A DNA stretch of 64,000 nucleotides from assembly GCF_900086595.1 (NCBI RefSeq), contig NZ_LT575472.1, forward strand, positions 3,417,692 to 3,481,691, given 5' to 3'. Positions 9,864-19,064 of this stretch are shown here, in pieces. The translations under genes were made by a program, and so were the position numbers. The number at the start of each line of letters is the position of its first letter. Position 1 is the stretch's first letter. The DNA comes from Clostridium nigeriense (GTDB lineage Bacteria; Bacillota; Clostridia; Clostridiales; Clostridiaceae). The notes below the pieces were generated by a model that made no database searches, was not told the origin of the DNA, and worked only from the letters and a program-made list of their open reading frames with translations.

Positions 9864-10064
9864 ATCCTACTTTTATACTTATTTATAGTCTTGACAAAAA
9901 TGGCACGGTTTAAAAGTAAAAATAAAGACAAAGATATTTGTCCCTATCTTATATCTTATATAGTTTATCATTATATAAGCTTTGAAACAAGTAGCTTTGC
10001 CCTTCTTTATTTAATTTTTATTTAATTGTAATAGTTTTGTTATAATTACCCACCATCTATTTTT

Positions 10065-10775
10065 TTACTTTTGTAATTTGCTTAAGATTGAATAAATATA
10101 TTCTAATTCTGATACTATATTTGACTTATTTATTACTTCTGGTAAAGAGTCCATATGCCCTTTATAATCTTTTAAAATATCTATTGAATTCCCTTCAGAT
10201 ATTTCTTTTAAATCTTTTATCCATGCTTTAAAATCTGTAGTATTAATTTCCTTAACCTCTTCTTTACTAGCTGTATTTAATATTTCTAAGTATCCATTTG
10301 TAATTTCAATTATTTGATTTTGAATTTCATCATTTTTATTTAAAGCTAATTTAATTTTAGCTGTTTCTATTCCTTTTTCCTTTAATTTTTGTATAATTTC
10401 TTCACTACCTTCTTCCTTAGTTATTCCAGCAAGGACTCTATATTTTCCTTCAGAATCTTTTACAATAAAAGAGTTAAATTCACTATCTATTTTACTTAAT
10501 ACCTGTTTAGCGTTTTCTTCCTTAGAAAAGTATCCACATTGAATTATGTCAAAGTTTTCTGTATCAACACCTTCTGAGTTTGCATTACTATTATTTTCTT
10601 CTACTTGAGGTTTATTGTTTATTTTACCTAAGGTATCTATATTAGGAATAATCTTTAACAAAAACCAAGCTGCAAATACTCCTATGGATATTGCTGCAAG
10701 AGTTGTCATTAATAAAGATGTCAAAAACTTTATTCCATTATTTTTCTTTTTGTATTGATATTTTGTGTACTTCAT
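10065..10775 (-). CDS. SPOR domain membrane protein
   Basis: A 236-residue protein with a basic N terminus, one membrane segment (about residues 15-40, FLTSLLMTTLAAISIGVFAA) and an extracytoplasmic Asn/Glu-rich linker. A SPOR-like repeat follows at about residues 73-150 (FDIIQCGYFSKEENAKQVLS, then YRVLAGITKEEGSEEII). SPOR domains bind denuded glycan strands at septa, so a role in division or spore-related wall remodelling is inferred. Start at the ATG at 10775 behind AGAGGGGGATGATAAA; an upstream in-frame ATG at 10844 lacks a ribosome site. Confidence 0.8.
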   Translation of the reverse strand: MKYTKYQYKKKNNGIKFLTSLLMTTLAAISIGVFAAWFLLKIIPNIDTLGKINNKPQVEENNSNANSEGVDTENFDIIQCGYFSKEENAKQVLSKIDSEFNSFIVKDSEGKYRVLAGITKEEGSEEIIQKLKEKGIETAKIKLALNKNDEIQNQIIEITNGYLEILNTASKEEVKEINTTDFKAWIKDLKEISEGNSIDILKDYKGHMDSLPEVINKSNIVSELEYIYSILSKLQK

Positions 10776-10956
10776 TTTATCATCCCCCTCTTTCATACTT
10801 ATATATATTATAAATTTCTTGATAATATTCATTATGTAAAACATTTTTTAATAAAAAATAATCTAACAGTATAACATATGTAAAAAAATATATAACTTAG
10901 TATAATAAAAAAGATCTGTTTTAAAACAATGCTAATATTATATATGATTAATTTAA

Positions 10957-10985
10957 AAGACCAATGACTTGAAATCACTGGTCTT
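10957..10985 (-). terminator. Terminator downstream of the cat gene
   Basis: Arms AAGACCAATGA and TCACTGGTCTT pair over 11 positions with a 7-nt loop, one pair being G-U on the minus strand, and TTTTAAATT follows. It lies about 50 bp after the cat stop codon. Confidence 0.8.
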
Positions 10986-11037
10986 AACTTCGTAATATAT
11001 TAATATTTTTCATTAAATCTAATTTAAAAATTGTAAT

Positions 11038-11661
11038 TTATTCATCAATTAAATCTTGCAACTCATTTATAAAACGACATACATGAAATCCATCACATAC
11101 AGCATGATGTACTTGAATAGCTAATGGTAAAATGTATCTTCCTCTTTCTTCATAATATTTTCCCATTGTAAATATAGGTAACAAATACTCATACCCTTTT
11201 TTAAGATTTAAGTTAAACCCTTCAAATGTTGTCCATGGAATCATTGATACTGAAAAATTATTTTCGGGTATATTCGGCTTTGGTATCATCCCTTTTAGTT
11301 CTCCGAATTCTGCCATATCTTTTTCATAAGCGGTACAGAAATCATCATACTTGCTAGAATACTCTGTCCAAAGATTAGAAAAAGTTTTTGTATTTTTATT
11401 AAATATTGTATAGCAAGGTATCATTTCATCATACACACCTAATTGACCATTTGCATTAAATGAAGTCCTAAACTCACTATGTCTATTAACAATAGTAGTA
11501 ATAAAATATAGCATTGCTGGATATAATTTTTGTTTTCTGTTTTTTATTTCTGTAATATCCAATTTTACACTCATGCTATATGTACACGGAACTTCAAAAA
11601 AATAATGTTCAAAGTATTCTATTCTATCCCAATTTTTTTTATCAATAATAGTAAACTTCAT
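11038..11661 (-). CDS. cat: Chloramphenicol O-acetyltransferase, type A
   Basis: A 207-residue trimeric-type CAT that transfers acetyl from acetyl-CoA to chloramphenicol. Family landmarks are FFEVPCTYSMSVKLDIT near the N terminus, LYPAMLYFI, NRHSEFRT, and the active-site block QVHHAVCDGFHVCRF with catalytic His186. It resembles the CatP/CatD group known from clostridia but is clearly diverged from my memory of CatP. It stands alone between two terminators with no transposase or recombinase beside it, so it looks like a resident chromosomal gene. Whether it confers resistance cannot be read from sequence. The ribosome site (AAGAGAG) is weak and a strong inverted repeat lies in the leader. Confidence 0.93.
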   Translation of the reverse strand: MKFTIIDKKNWDRIEYFEHYFFEVPCTYSMSVKLDITEIKNRKQKLYPAMLYFITTIVNRHSEFRTSFNANGQLGVYDEMIPCYTIFNKNTKTFSNLWTEYSSKYDDFCTAYEKDMAEFGELKGMIPKPNIPENNFSVSMIPWTTFEGFNLNLKKGYEYLLPIFTMGKYYEERGRYILPLAIQVHHAVCDGFHVCRFINELQDLIDE

Positions 11662-11744
11662 TTTTTTCTCTCTTTCAAATTACTATTTATCTATATAATA
11701 TAAAAATATATTTATTTATTACTATAATACTATTGCATAATAAC

Positions 11745-11788
11745 TTATATAGTATTATACACTTATATAGATATATAATACTATATAA
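11745..11788 (-). repeat. 15-bp perfect inverted repeat in the cat leader
   Basis: Arms at 11745-11759 and 11774-11788 are exact reverse complements (TTATATAGTATTATA and TATAATACTATATAA) around a 14-bp loop. It lies 85-125 bp upstream of the cat start and just downstream of a candidate promoter. It could be an operator or a leader hairpin. In several Gram-positive cat genes, leader hairpins control translation, but here no leader peptide of that kind is evident and the Shine-Dalgarno is not in the hairpin. Confidence 0.6.
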
Positions 11789-11796
11789 ACAAACTC

Positions 11797-11826
11797 ATTA
11801 TACAAAAATTGGTGTTAAACAATCAA
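11797..11826 (-). promoter_or_regulatory. Candidate cat promoter
   Basis: TTGATT (11821-11826) and TATAAT (11797-11802) are spaced by 18 bp on the minus strand. Transcription would start near 11790, immediately before the inverted repeat, giving a leader of about 130 nt. Confidence 0.45.
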
Positions 11827-11842
11827 ATAAAACAGAGCCAAT

Positions 11843-11876
11843 AAAAAAATCGATGACTTTAAAGCCATCGATTTTT
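11843..11876 (-). terminator. Terminator of pepD
   Basis: A nearly perfect hairpin AAAAAATCGATGGCTTTAAAG...CGATTTTTT read on the minus strand, with a G-U pair where the plus strand has an A-C mismatch. It is followed by a T run and lies about 30 bp after the pepD stop. Confidence 0.9.
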
Positions 11877-11906
11877 TATCATTTACATTAAATTTTAATA
11901 TATAAA

Positions 11907-13361
11907 CTACTTAAGTTCTTTTAATACTTCTAATAAATAATCCCAAACATTTTTAACTGATGATATACTCATATGTTCTTGTGGTGTATGAACATCATAA
12001 AGATCTGGACCAAAGCTTATCATATCAAGCTTTCCTAATCTTTCATTAAATAAACCACATTCAACACCTGCATGTATAGCTACTATTTTAGCATCTTTTC
12101 CATACATTCTCTTATAAACATCTTGGCAAATTCCTCTTACCTTTGATTCACTATCATATTGCCATTCTGGATAGCTAGCTGTAGTTTCAAATTCTGCTCC
12201 AATTAAATCTGCTACAGTTTTACTTCTTAATACTATTTCATCCTTTAGAGATGCAATAGAGCTTCTTATAGCACTATCAAATTCAACTGTATCCCCCTTA
12301 GTTGTAACTACACCTAGGTTAGTAGAACTTTCAACTAAATCTTCTATTTCAACACTATTTGTGTTAATTCCATTTGGTATTAAGTAAAGTAAATTTACTG
12401 TTTTTTCAGTATCTACCCTTGTAAATAGCTTTTCAACATTTTCAGTATTTTGAAGTATAGAAACTTTAACTCCTGGATCTTGTGTTTTTAATTCATTTAA
12501 TAAAACTGGATTCCATGAATTAATTATTTCTTTTGCTTTTTCTACATCACTTGCTTTAAGTGCAATTATAGCATCTGCTTCTCTTGGTATAGCATTATTT
12601 TTTGAACCGCCATTTAGTGAAGCTAATTTATAATCTACAGAAGATAATAAAGATTTTAAAATTCTACCTATAATTTTATTAGAATTTCCTCTTTCTTTAT
12701 TAATTTCCATACCTGAGTGACCACCCTTTAATCCTCTTACTGCAATATGTAAAAAGTTATCGTAGTCTCCTACTTCTTCTAAATTAACTTTAAGTATATG
12801 TTTACTTCTAATTCCGCCTGCACAACTTACTAATAAATGTCCTTCTTCCTCATTATCTAAGTTTAAAAGAATTTTACCATTTATGTTTTCTTTAGAAACT
12901 GCCATAGCTCCTGACATTCCAGTTTCTTCATCTGTAGTAATTAATACTTCTAATGGTGGGTGCGGAATATCTGTTGAATCTAATATTGCTAATGCATAGG
13001 CAACTGCAATACCATTATCTGCTCCTAGTGTTGTATCTGTTGCATATACCATATCATCTATAACTCTTAATTTTAATGGATCCTTTTCAAAGTCATGATC
13101 TGTTCCTTTATTTTTTTCACAAACCATGTCCATATGTCCTTGAAGTATAACAGTTGTAGAATTTTCATATCCTTCTGTTCCTGGTTTTTTAATAATTACG
13201 TTTAAAGCTTCATCTTGATGAACTTCTAAATTAAGTTTCTTTGCTACACTTACCAAATAATCACTTATAGCTTTTTCATTTCCTGATCCTCTTGGTATTT
13301 GAGATATTTCTTCGAAATATTGAAAAACCTTTTTAGGTTCTAAATTTTGTAAAATATTCAT
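11907..13361 (-). CDS. pepD: Cytosolic aminoacyl-histidine dipeptidase (M20C family, PepD)
   Basis: A 484-residue metallopeptidase of the M20 family that splits Xaa-His and other dipeptides in the cytosol. Metal-binding and catalytic motifs are visible: ILQGHMDMVCEKN, TLGADNGIAVAYALA, TTDEETGMSGA with the catalytic Glu pair, and the late VAIHAGVECGLF. Length matches the family. Start at the ATG at 13361 behind GGAAGGAGAAAATAAA; an in-frame ATG at 13379 lies within that Shine-Dalgarno region. Divergently oriented to pyk across a 120-bp AT-rich gap. Confidence 0.94.
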   Translation of the reverse strand: MNILQNLEPKKVFQYFEEISQIPRGSGNEKAISDYLVSVAKKLNLEVHQDEALNVIIKKPGTEGYENSTTVILQGHMDMVCEKNKGTDHDFEKDPLKLRVIDDMVYATDTTLGADNGIAVAYALAILDSTDIPHPPLEVLITTDEETGMSGAMAVSKENINGKILLNLDNEEEGHLLVSCAGGIRSKHILKVNLEEVGDYDNFLHIAVRGLKGGHSGMEINKERGNSNKIIGRILKSLLSSVDYKLASLNGGSKNNAIPREADAIIALKASDVEKAKEIINSWNPVLLNELKTQDPGVKVSILQNTENVEKLFTRVDTEKTVNLLYLIPNGINTNSVEIEDLVESSTNLGVVTTKGDTVEFDSAIRSSIASLKDEIVLRSKTVADLIGAEFETTASYPEWQYDSESKVRGICQDVYKRMYGKDAKIVAIHAGVECGLFNERLGKLDMISFGPDLYDVHTPQEHMSISSVKNVWDYLLEVLKELK

Positions 13362-13500
13362 TTTATTTTCTCCTTCCATGCTAAATTATGTTAGAATTAT
13401 ATTATGAAATAAGTATATCATAGTATATATGATACTTAAATTTTATTTTTTTATTATAATTATTCATAATATTCATAATATTTTATTTTGAGGTGATGTT

Positions 13501-14919
13501 ATGCAAAAAACAAAAATGATTTTTACCATTGGACCTGCAAGCGATACAGAAGAAATCTTAAGAAAGTTTATTCAAATTGGAATGAGTGCTGCAAGATTAA
13601 ACTTTTCTCATGGAACTCATGAAACCCATAAAGAAAAAATAGATCTTATAAAGAAAGTAAGAGAAGATCTAAATTCTCCTACAGCTATTATTCTTGATAT
13701 TAAAGGTCCTAAAATTAGAACTCACAACTTTATTAATGACGGTGTAGAACTTAAGGAAAATGATGAATTCTCTTTTATATGTGACGATGAAATTCTAGGA
13801 GATAATAAAAAATGTACTGTTTCATATAGAGATTTATATAAGGATGTTACAGTTGGTGGAGAAATTCTAGTTGATGACGGACTTTTAAGGTTTAAAATTA
13901 AAGAAGTTGTAGGGACAGAAATTAAATGTATAGTTACAGTTGGTGGAACTATTAAAAATCATAAAGGTGTAAATGTACCTAACGTTAAAATACATCTCCC
14001 TTCAATTACTGAAAAAGATAAAGAGGATTTAATTTTTGGCTGTGAAAATAAGATAGATTTCGTAGCTGCATCTTTTATTAGAAAAGCTTCCGATATAGAA
14101 GATGTGAGAGAAGTTTTAAAAAGCCATGGTGGAGATTATATTCAGATTATAGCTAAAATAGAAAACCAAGAAGGTGTTGACAATATAGATGAAATAATTG
14201 AAGCTTCAGATGGAATCATGGTTGCTAGAGGTGATATGGGAGTTGAAATTCCTATTGAAAAAGTTCCAATAATTCAAAAAAACATAATTAGAAAATGTAA
14301 TGAGGCTGGAAAAATAGTAATTACCGCAACCCAAATGCTAGATTCTATGATAAGAAACTCTCTACCTACTAGAGCTGAAGCTTGTGATATATGTAATGCT
14401 ATTTTTGATGGGACTGATGCAATTATGCTAAGTGGTGAAAGTGCTAGTGGAAACTATCCTATAGAAGCTGCTGAAATGATGTCTCGTATAGCTGTTGAAA
14501 CCGAAGCAAACTTAGATTATAACTATTTAAATAAGAGATTAAAGGAACCATCTTTAACTTCATTCTCAGAAGCTATTAGTTATTCAGCATGTAGAAGCTC
14601 TAATTTACTACATGCTAAAGCTGTAGTTGCAGCTACTAATAGTGGAGCCACAGCTAAGCTTATATCTAAATATAGACCTAAGTGCCCTATTATAGCTATA
14701 ACGCCTTATGATGAAGTAAGAAGAGGATTAAACCTTAATTTTGGCATATTCCCAACTAAATGCCAAGTATTCACAACAACTGATGAAATACTAAGCGAAG
14801 CCAAAAAAGTTGCTACAAATTTATCTTTTGCTGAAAGAGGTGATGATATAATAGTTGCAGCTGGAATGCCTAGCGCTACCACTGGTGGAACTAATATGCT
14901 TAAAATAGAAAAAGTATAA
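13501..14919 (+). CDS. pyk: Pyruvate kinase
   Basis: A 472-residue enzyme converting phosphoenolpyruvate and ADP to pyruvate and ATP, the last step of glycolysis. Visible signatures: MIFTIGPAS at the N terminus, AARLNFSHGTHE, LDIKGPKIRT, the active-site region IIAKIENQEG and IMVARGDMGVEIP, then ITATQMLDSMI. The C-terminal allosteric domain is present but the extra PEP-utiliser-like domain found in Bacillus pyruvate kinase is absent. Start ATG at 13501 follows TTGAGGTGATGTT. Monocistronic, with its own terminator. Confidence 0.96.
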   Translation: MQKTKMIFTIGPASDTEEILRKFIQIGMSAARLNFSHGTHETHKEKIDLIKKVREDLNSPTAIILDIKGPKIRTHNFINDGVELKENDEFSFICDDEILGDNKKCTVSYRDLYKDVTVGGEILVDDGLLRFKIKEVVGTEIKCIVTVGGTIKNHKGVNVPNVKIHLPSITEKDKEDLIFGCENKIDFVAASFIRKASDIEDVREVLKSHGGDYIQIIAKIENQEGVDNIDEIIEASDGIMVARGDMGVEIPIEKVPIIQKNIIRKCNEAGKIVITATQMLDSMIRNSLPTRAEACDICNAIFDGTDAIMLSGESASGNYPIEAAEMMSRIAVETEANLDYNYLNKRLKEPSLTSFSEAISYSACRSSNLLHAKAVVAATNSGATAKLISKYRPKCPIIAITPYDEVRRGLNLNFGIFPTKCQVFTTTDEILSEAKKVATNLSFAERGDDIIVAAGMPSATTGGTNMLKIEKV

Positions 14920-14939
14920 TATTACCGTTATATGAAAGC

Positions 14940-14971
14940 AAAAAAAGTTCAGCTTAAACTGAACTTTTTTT
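14940..14971 (+). terminator. Terminator of pyk
   Basis: AAAAAAAGTTCAG and CTGAACTTTTTTT form a 13-bp perfect stem with a 6-nt loop 20 bp after the pyk stop. The symmetrical A and T runs mean it may also serve the convergent SPFH gene. Confidence 0.92.
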
Positions 14972-15045
14972 CTTAATTTTATAATAAATATATCATCTCA
15001 TTCTACCATTATTATAATATACTTAATTGCTTTTCACTTCCAAGA

Positions 15046-16170
15046 TTACAACCCCATAATCTCCTTCTTTTTAACATCGAACTCATCTTGCGAAAGAATC
15101 CCAATATCCATTAACTCTTTTAACTTCTTCACAGCATCTATTTGCTCATCAAGGGACATACTAGATTTTTGCGTAATGGGTGCTACGGTCTGAGTGTTCA
15201 TATTTTGAGCAATATTCATACCAAATATCATACCTGCGCCATCACCTAATCCGTTATCCTGAATCCCTTGTGCTATTTTTTGTTGTGCTGAAATATTTGA
15301 TGCTTTTTGTGAAATATCTTCATATGCTTTAAGATTCATCTTATTTGAAGAATACTGTTTAACCAATTCTCTAGATTCCTGTGAGAATTCAATGTTTTCA
15401 ATTCCGACCTTTACTATTTCAAAACCAAATCGTTCTTTCCAAGTTCCTGCATTTGAATTATCAGAAGATATTTTTTCTGCAATTTGATTAGACTGTGAAG
15501 GTAATTGAGATATTCGATATGTTGTTGATAATGAATTTAATGCTACAGTAAATGATTGGACAAACTCAGAAATAATTTGAGATCTTGCCTTTATATCATC
15601 AAAGGAATAATAAGTAGTATTAGCTGGAACATAATTTTTAATAAATTTTTCAGCATCAATCACTTTTATAGAAAATGTTCCAAAAGCAAGTATCTCTAAA
15701 TCAGTACCATAAAACATATCATTATATACTAATGGTCCACGAGTTCCAAATTTTATATCACGTATTTCTCTTAAATTAACAAATGCGATTTGTTTTTGGT
15801 CAGAAGTCTGTCCTCCAAAAGCTATTCTATCTTTTACTTGATTTAAGATAGAACTCGTCATTCCATCACCATTGAAAATACTTTTTTGACCATTTTGGTA
15901 TTCATATCCACCAGGAGTTGTAATAATTTCTTCAATCCCAGATTTACTAAAAATAAATGCAGCGGTATTTTCCGGAACAAATATCTTTGAACCATTTGAA
16001 ATTACAGCGTTAGAACCATTGAAATTGGAACCTCGCCCTTTATTCGTTTGCTGATATATCCCCTGATTAACAACAGTATGCTCATCAAAATAACCTGCAG
16101 TAATTATATCTTTCCATTGATCTGCAAAAGTTCCACCAATAGCCCCTGTAAATGCTCTAATTATTCCCAT
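15046..16170 (-). CDS. SPFH domain protein with C-terminal SHOCT domain (YdjI-like)
   Basis: A 374-residue protein. The N-terminal two-thirds resemble the SPFH/virion-core-like family represented by Bacillus YdjI (start MGIIRAFTGAIGGTFADQWK, later FGFEIVKVGIENIEFSQESRELV). It then has a Gln/Ser/Ala-rich helical linker and ends in a SHOCT motif (LKELMDIGILSQDEFDVKKK). SPFH proteins scaffold membrane microdomains. In Bacillus the YdjI relative is coupled to PspA-like and zinc-ribbon proteins. Here the zinc-ribbon partner is directly upstream while a PspA gene lies 5 kb away. Function is inferred. Confidence 0.8.
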   Translation of the reverse strand: MGIIRAFTGAIGGTFADQWKDIITAGYFDEHTVVNQGIYQQTNKGRGSNFNGSNAVISNGSKIFVPENTAAFIFSKSGIEEIITTPGGYEYQNGQKSIFNGDGMTSSILNQVKDRIAFGGQTSDQKQIAFVNLREIRDIKFGTRGPLVYNDMFYGTDLEILAFGTFSIKVIDAEKFIKNYVPANTTYYSFDDIKARSQIISEFVQSFTVALNSLSTTYRISQLPSQSNQIAEKISSDNSNAGTWKERFGFEIVKVGIENIEFSQESRELVKQYSSNKMNLKAYEDISQKASNISAQQKIAQGIQDNGLGDGAGMIFGMNIAQNMNTQTVAPITQKSSMSLDEQIDAVKKLKELMDIGILSQDEFDVKKKEIMGL

Positions 16171-16190
16171 TGTATTTTAACCCCTTTCTT

Positions 16191-16778
16191 TTATAGTTGT
16201 TGATCACCGTCACAATACTGACATCGAACAATTTTCCCTTTCACTCCAGAAATTGGAGCGCCACAAAAGCTACATTTTTTTGCCACTTTTGTTACTATTT
16301 CATTATTATTTTGAGTCTTACCTCCTAAAGCTCCTTTAAATATATCAAAAGTATCTTTTATAGCTCCTGCTATTACTTCTGAATCTACTAACTTAGGAGT
16401 AACTGCCATGTCAACTTCAGAAACTTGTCCAGTAATTAAATTGTTTATTGCATTTACCCATCTACTTGCTTCTTTTTCTGCCTTTTTTATGCTAAATAGA
16501 GAATCTGTATTCCAAAATTTAAATGATTCCATACCATTTACAAAATAAATATCAATATTACCATCCTTCCCCAAAACTACTTGAGCTTTCTCATTAAACA
16601 CTTTTATTTGCTTAATTGGATATATTTGATGTATATAATTAGTTCTAAAAACGCCTTTTGTTGTAATATAAACAAGATTTAAATTAGTTAATATTAACTC
16701 GCCATTACTATTACCATGTCTAACATGATCGTTTTCTAAAATAAAAGATTCATTGGATTGTAAATTATACTTTGACAT
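16191..16778 (-). CDS. PH-like domain protein with C-terminal zinc ribbon
   Basis: A 195-residue protein. Residues 1-115 look like a GRAM/PH-type beta domain (GELILTNLNLVYITTKGVFR, then IKQIKVFNEKAQVVLGKDG). The C terminus holds a four-cysteine zinc ribbon (CSFCGAPI followed by CQYC). Start ATG behind AGGAGGATTAAG. It is 20 bp upstream of the SPFH gene on the same strand, so the two form an operon and probably work together at the membrane. No specific function known to me. Confidence 0.65.
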   Translation of the reverse strand: MSKYNLQSNESFILENDHVRHGNSNGELILTNLNLVYITTKGVFRTNYIHQIYPIKQIKVFNEKAQVVLGKDGNIDIYFVNGMESFKFWNTDSLFSIKKAEKEASRWVNAINNLITGQVSEVDMAVTPKLVDSEVIAGAIKDTFDIFKGALGGKTQNNNEIVTKVAKKCSFCGAPISGVKGKIVRCQYCDGDQQL

Positions 16779-16886
16779 CTTAATCCTCCTTTATGATTGC
16801 TGATTTTAATATATACTAATTCAATAATATTAGTATGCATACTCACCCCTATGATATAAAACAAAATTTAAATTCTACATAAAAAG

Positions 16887-16928
16887 AACAGCTCTCTATA
16901 TACTTTTACAAGTAAATAGAAAGCTGTT
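16887..16928 (-). terminator. Terminator hairpin after the hcp remnant
   Basis: Minus strand: AACAGCTTTCTAT pairs with ATAGAGAGCTGTT (one G-U pair), inner pairs continue, and CTTTTT follows. It sits where the remainder of hcp should be, so it was either brought close by a deletion or is the original hcp terminator. Confidence 0.8.
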
Positions 16929-16929
16929 T

Positions 16930-17066
16930 ATTATCTTTTAAGTCTTGAAGCGCTGCTATTTCAGGAGTTTTACCACATACCCCTAATTTAGTACATCCCT
17001 TTCACCTAAAGTTTGTTCACATTGATAGCAAAACATTGGATATTCTAACTCCATATTATTTTCCAT
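16930..17066 (-). pseudogene. hcp: Decayed 5' stub of hcp (hybrid cluster protein / hydroxylamine reductase)
   Basis: From the ATG at 17066, behind a perfect GGAGGTAATAGT, the frame reads MENNMELEYPMFCYQCEQTL and stops at 16983. A one-base deletion just after Leu-Gly explains this: in the next frame from 16995 the sequence continues CTKLGVCGKTPEIAALQDLK. Together they match the N terminus of Hcp, including the CxxC...CTK.GVCGK cysteine cluster that binds a cubane cluster. Only about 45 of roughly 550 residues remain; then a terminator follows. Family assignment is from my knowledge of the Hcp N-terminal motif. It is a clear relic, not a gene. Confidence 0.85.
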
Positions 17067-17174
17067 ACTATTACCTCCGCTTTAATATTCCATATTATAT
17101 TTCCCTAAATCTATTAAAATATATCTACATAAATAATACTCTGGAAAATTTTTATACACTTTTATAATTTCTTA

Positions 17175-19064
17175 TTATTTAAAGGATTCTTTTCTTATTT
17201 TTTTCAAGGCTTTTTTTGATCCACGATTTATATCATGTTCTAGTTTTCTTTCTTTATAACTTACAAATAGTTGATTTAAGTCATATCCTTCTGGATATAG
17301 CTCACTTGCTTTTAGGTCTAATTTAACTCTTTTATAATTTACTTCAATAAAATCATTTTTATAAAACACTACTAGATTATTCAACTCATTTATTTCTTTA
17401 TAAACTATAGCACTATCATTTTTATCTAATAAAATTACTCTATCTCCAACAGAATAATTATATTTCGATTCTAAAATTTCTATTTCATCTTTCTTTTTAA
17501 TTACTTTACTAGATTTGATTAAATCATAATTATATTTTTTTGTTTCTATATACTTTTTAGTTCTCTCTATTATAGAATCCGCTATCCCCATTTTTTTAGA
17601 TATATAGAGAGCATTACTATCTCCACTTTTACCTATATTAAGCTTATATAATGGTTCTAAAGTTTCCTTTTTAAATTCCATAGCTGCATTTTCAAAGTCT
17701 GGATGCTCCTTAGAGAAATTTTTTATTTCTCCATAGTGAGTAGTTGCTATTGTAATACACCCCTTATGATATAACTCTTCTAAAATAGCAATTGCAAGAG
17801 CTGCTCCTTCATTTGGTTCAGTTCCACTTCCTATTTCATCAAATAATAATAAAGTTGATTTTGTACTTTTCTTTATAATTTCAGCTAAGTTTTTTACATG
17901 AGACGAAAATGTACTTAAAGCATTTTCAATGCTTTGATTATCACCTATATCAACAAAAATATTATTAAATACGGAAATTTCTGTTCCTTCTTTAGCTCCT
18001 ATATGAAAACCTGATTGTACAGCAAGAGTTAATAAGCCTACTGTTTTAAGAACAACTGTCTTCCCCCCAGCATTTGGTCCTGTTATTATTAATGTTCTAT
18101 AGTTTTCTCCAATTTCAAAATTAAGAGGCACAGAATTTTGAAGTAATGGATATTTACCATTTATTATTTTTATATACCCAGTATCATTTAATTTAGGTTT
18201 TATTCCTGAAATCTCATTGCTATATTTAGCTTTAGCCCAAATCATATCATATTCTGCTATTACTTCTATATTAATTTTCAAATCTCTAATTCTTTCGTTT
18301 AACATTTCAGTAAGCATTCCTAGTATCCTATACTCTTCTATACTTTCTTCAACTTTTAATGTAGATAGTTCTAAAGTATATTTAGAAATTACATCCGGTT
18401 CTATAAATACTGTCATCCCTTTTGAAGAAGTTTCAATTATACTTCCTGAAACATAATTTTTATAAGAAGATTTTATAGGAATAGTATATCTTCCATTTCT
18501 CTTGCTTATAAAAAATTCTTGTATATATTTTTTATTTTCACTATTCTTTAAAAATTTATCTAATCTTTCTCTTATTTTTTCTTCACACTCATCTATGTGC
18601 CTTCTTATTTTTTTAAGTTCCTTACTTGCATTAGAATCTACAATGGTTCCCTTAATACATCTATTTATTTCCTCTTCTATATAGTTCAGTTCTGTAATAC
18701 TATCTCCATAACTGCTTAAAGTAGGTGCGTAACCTTCTTTATCCTTAAAAAATATTTTGATCTTTCTACATCCTCTTAAAAAATCAGATATCATTGTTAA
18801 ATCTTCTGGATCTAATGATGAACCTTTTTCTATTTTTTCAATACATGGAACTATATTAAATATCCCATTTAAAGGTATATGGTATGAAGCTTCTATTAAT
18901 TTTCTTCCCTCTGAAGTTTCATCAAGTCTTTTATTTACAACTTTTAAATTATCACTTGGTTTAAGTTTATCAATTAAATCTTTTCCTAAACCACTTACAC
19001 AATATCCTTTAACTATTTCTTTTAAATCCAAATAATTTAATTTTTCTAATGTCATTTTATCCAT
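17175..19064 (-). CDS. MutS2-like ATPase lacking the Smr nuclease domain
   Basis: A 629-residue protein with MutS2-type core (family III), clamp helices and ATPase. Walker A TGPNAGGKTVVLKTVGLL has Lys335; Walker B is LLLFDEIGSGTEPNEGAAL; ATTHYGEIKNF follows. Full MutS2 is about 780-790 residues and ends in a Smr endonuclease domain. This protein keeps the KOW-like patch (YSVGDRVILLDKND) but ends in a basic tail with no Smr. MutS2 acts on collided ribosomes and on recombination intermediates; what a Smr-less form does is unknown. Start at ATG 19064 behind AGAAAGGAATATTAAA; upstream in-frame codons to 19103 lack a ribosome site. Confidence 0.85.
   Translation of the reverse strand: MDKMTLEKLNYLDLKEIVKGYCVSGLGKDLIDKLKPSDNLKVVNKRLDETSEGRKLIEASYHIPLNGIFNIVPCIEKIEKGSSLDPEDLTMISDFLRGCRKIKIFFKDKEGYAPTLSSYGDSITELNYIEEEINRCIKGTIVDSNASKELKKIRRHIDECEEKIRERLDKFLKNSENKKYIQEFFISKRNGRYTIPIKSSYKNYVSGSIIETSSKGMTVFIEPDVISKYTLELSTLKVEESIEEYRILGMLTEMLNERIRDLKINIEVIAEYDMIWAKAKYSNEISGIKPKLNDTGYIKIINGKYPLLQNSVPLNFEIGENYRTLIITGPNAGGKTVVLKTVGLLTLAVQSGFHIGAKEGTEISVFNNIFVDIGDNQSIENALSTFSSHVKNLAEIIKKSTKSTLLLFDEIGSGTEPNEGAALAIAILEELYHKGCITIATTHYGEIKNFSKEHPDFENAAMEFKKETLEPLYKLNIGKSGDSNALYISKKMGIADSIIERTKKYIETKKYNYDLIKSSKVIKKKDEIEILESKYNYSVGDRVILLDKNDSAIVYKEINELNNLVVFYKNDFIEVNYKRVKLDLKASELYPEGYDLNQLFVSYKERKLEHDINRGSKKALKKIRKESFK

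Noticed and set aside
9864..10064. Promoter or small gene in the gap upstream of maf
   Set aside because: Several TATAAT-like boxes occur but none has a correctly spaced -35, and no open frame with a ribosome site is present.
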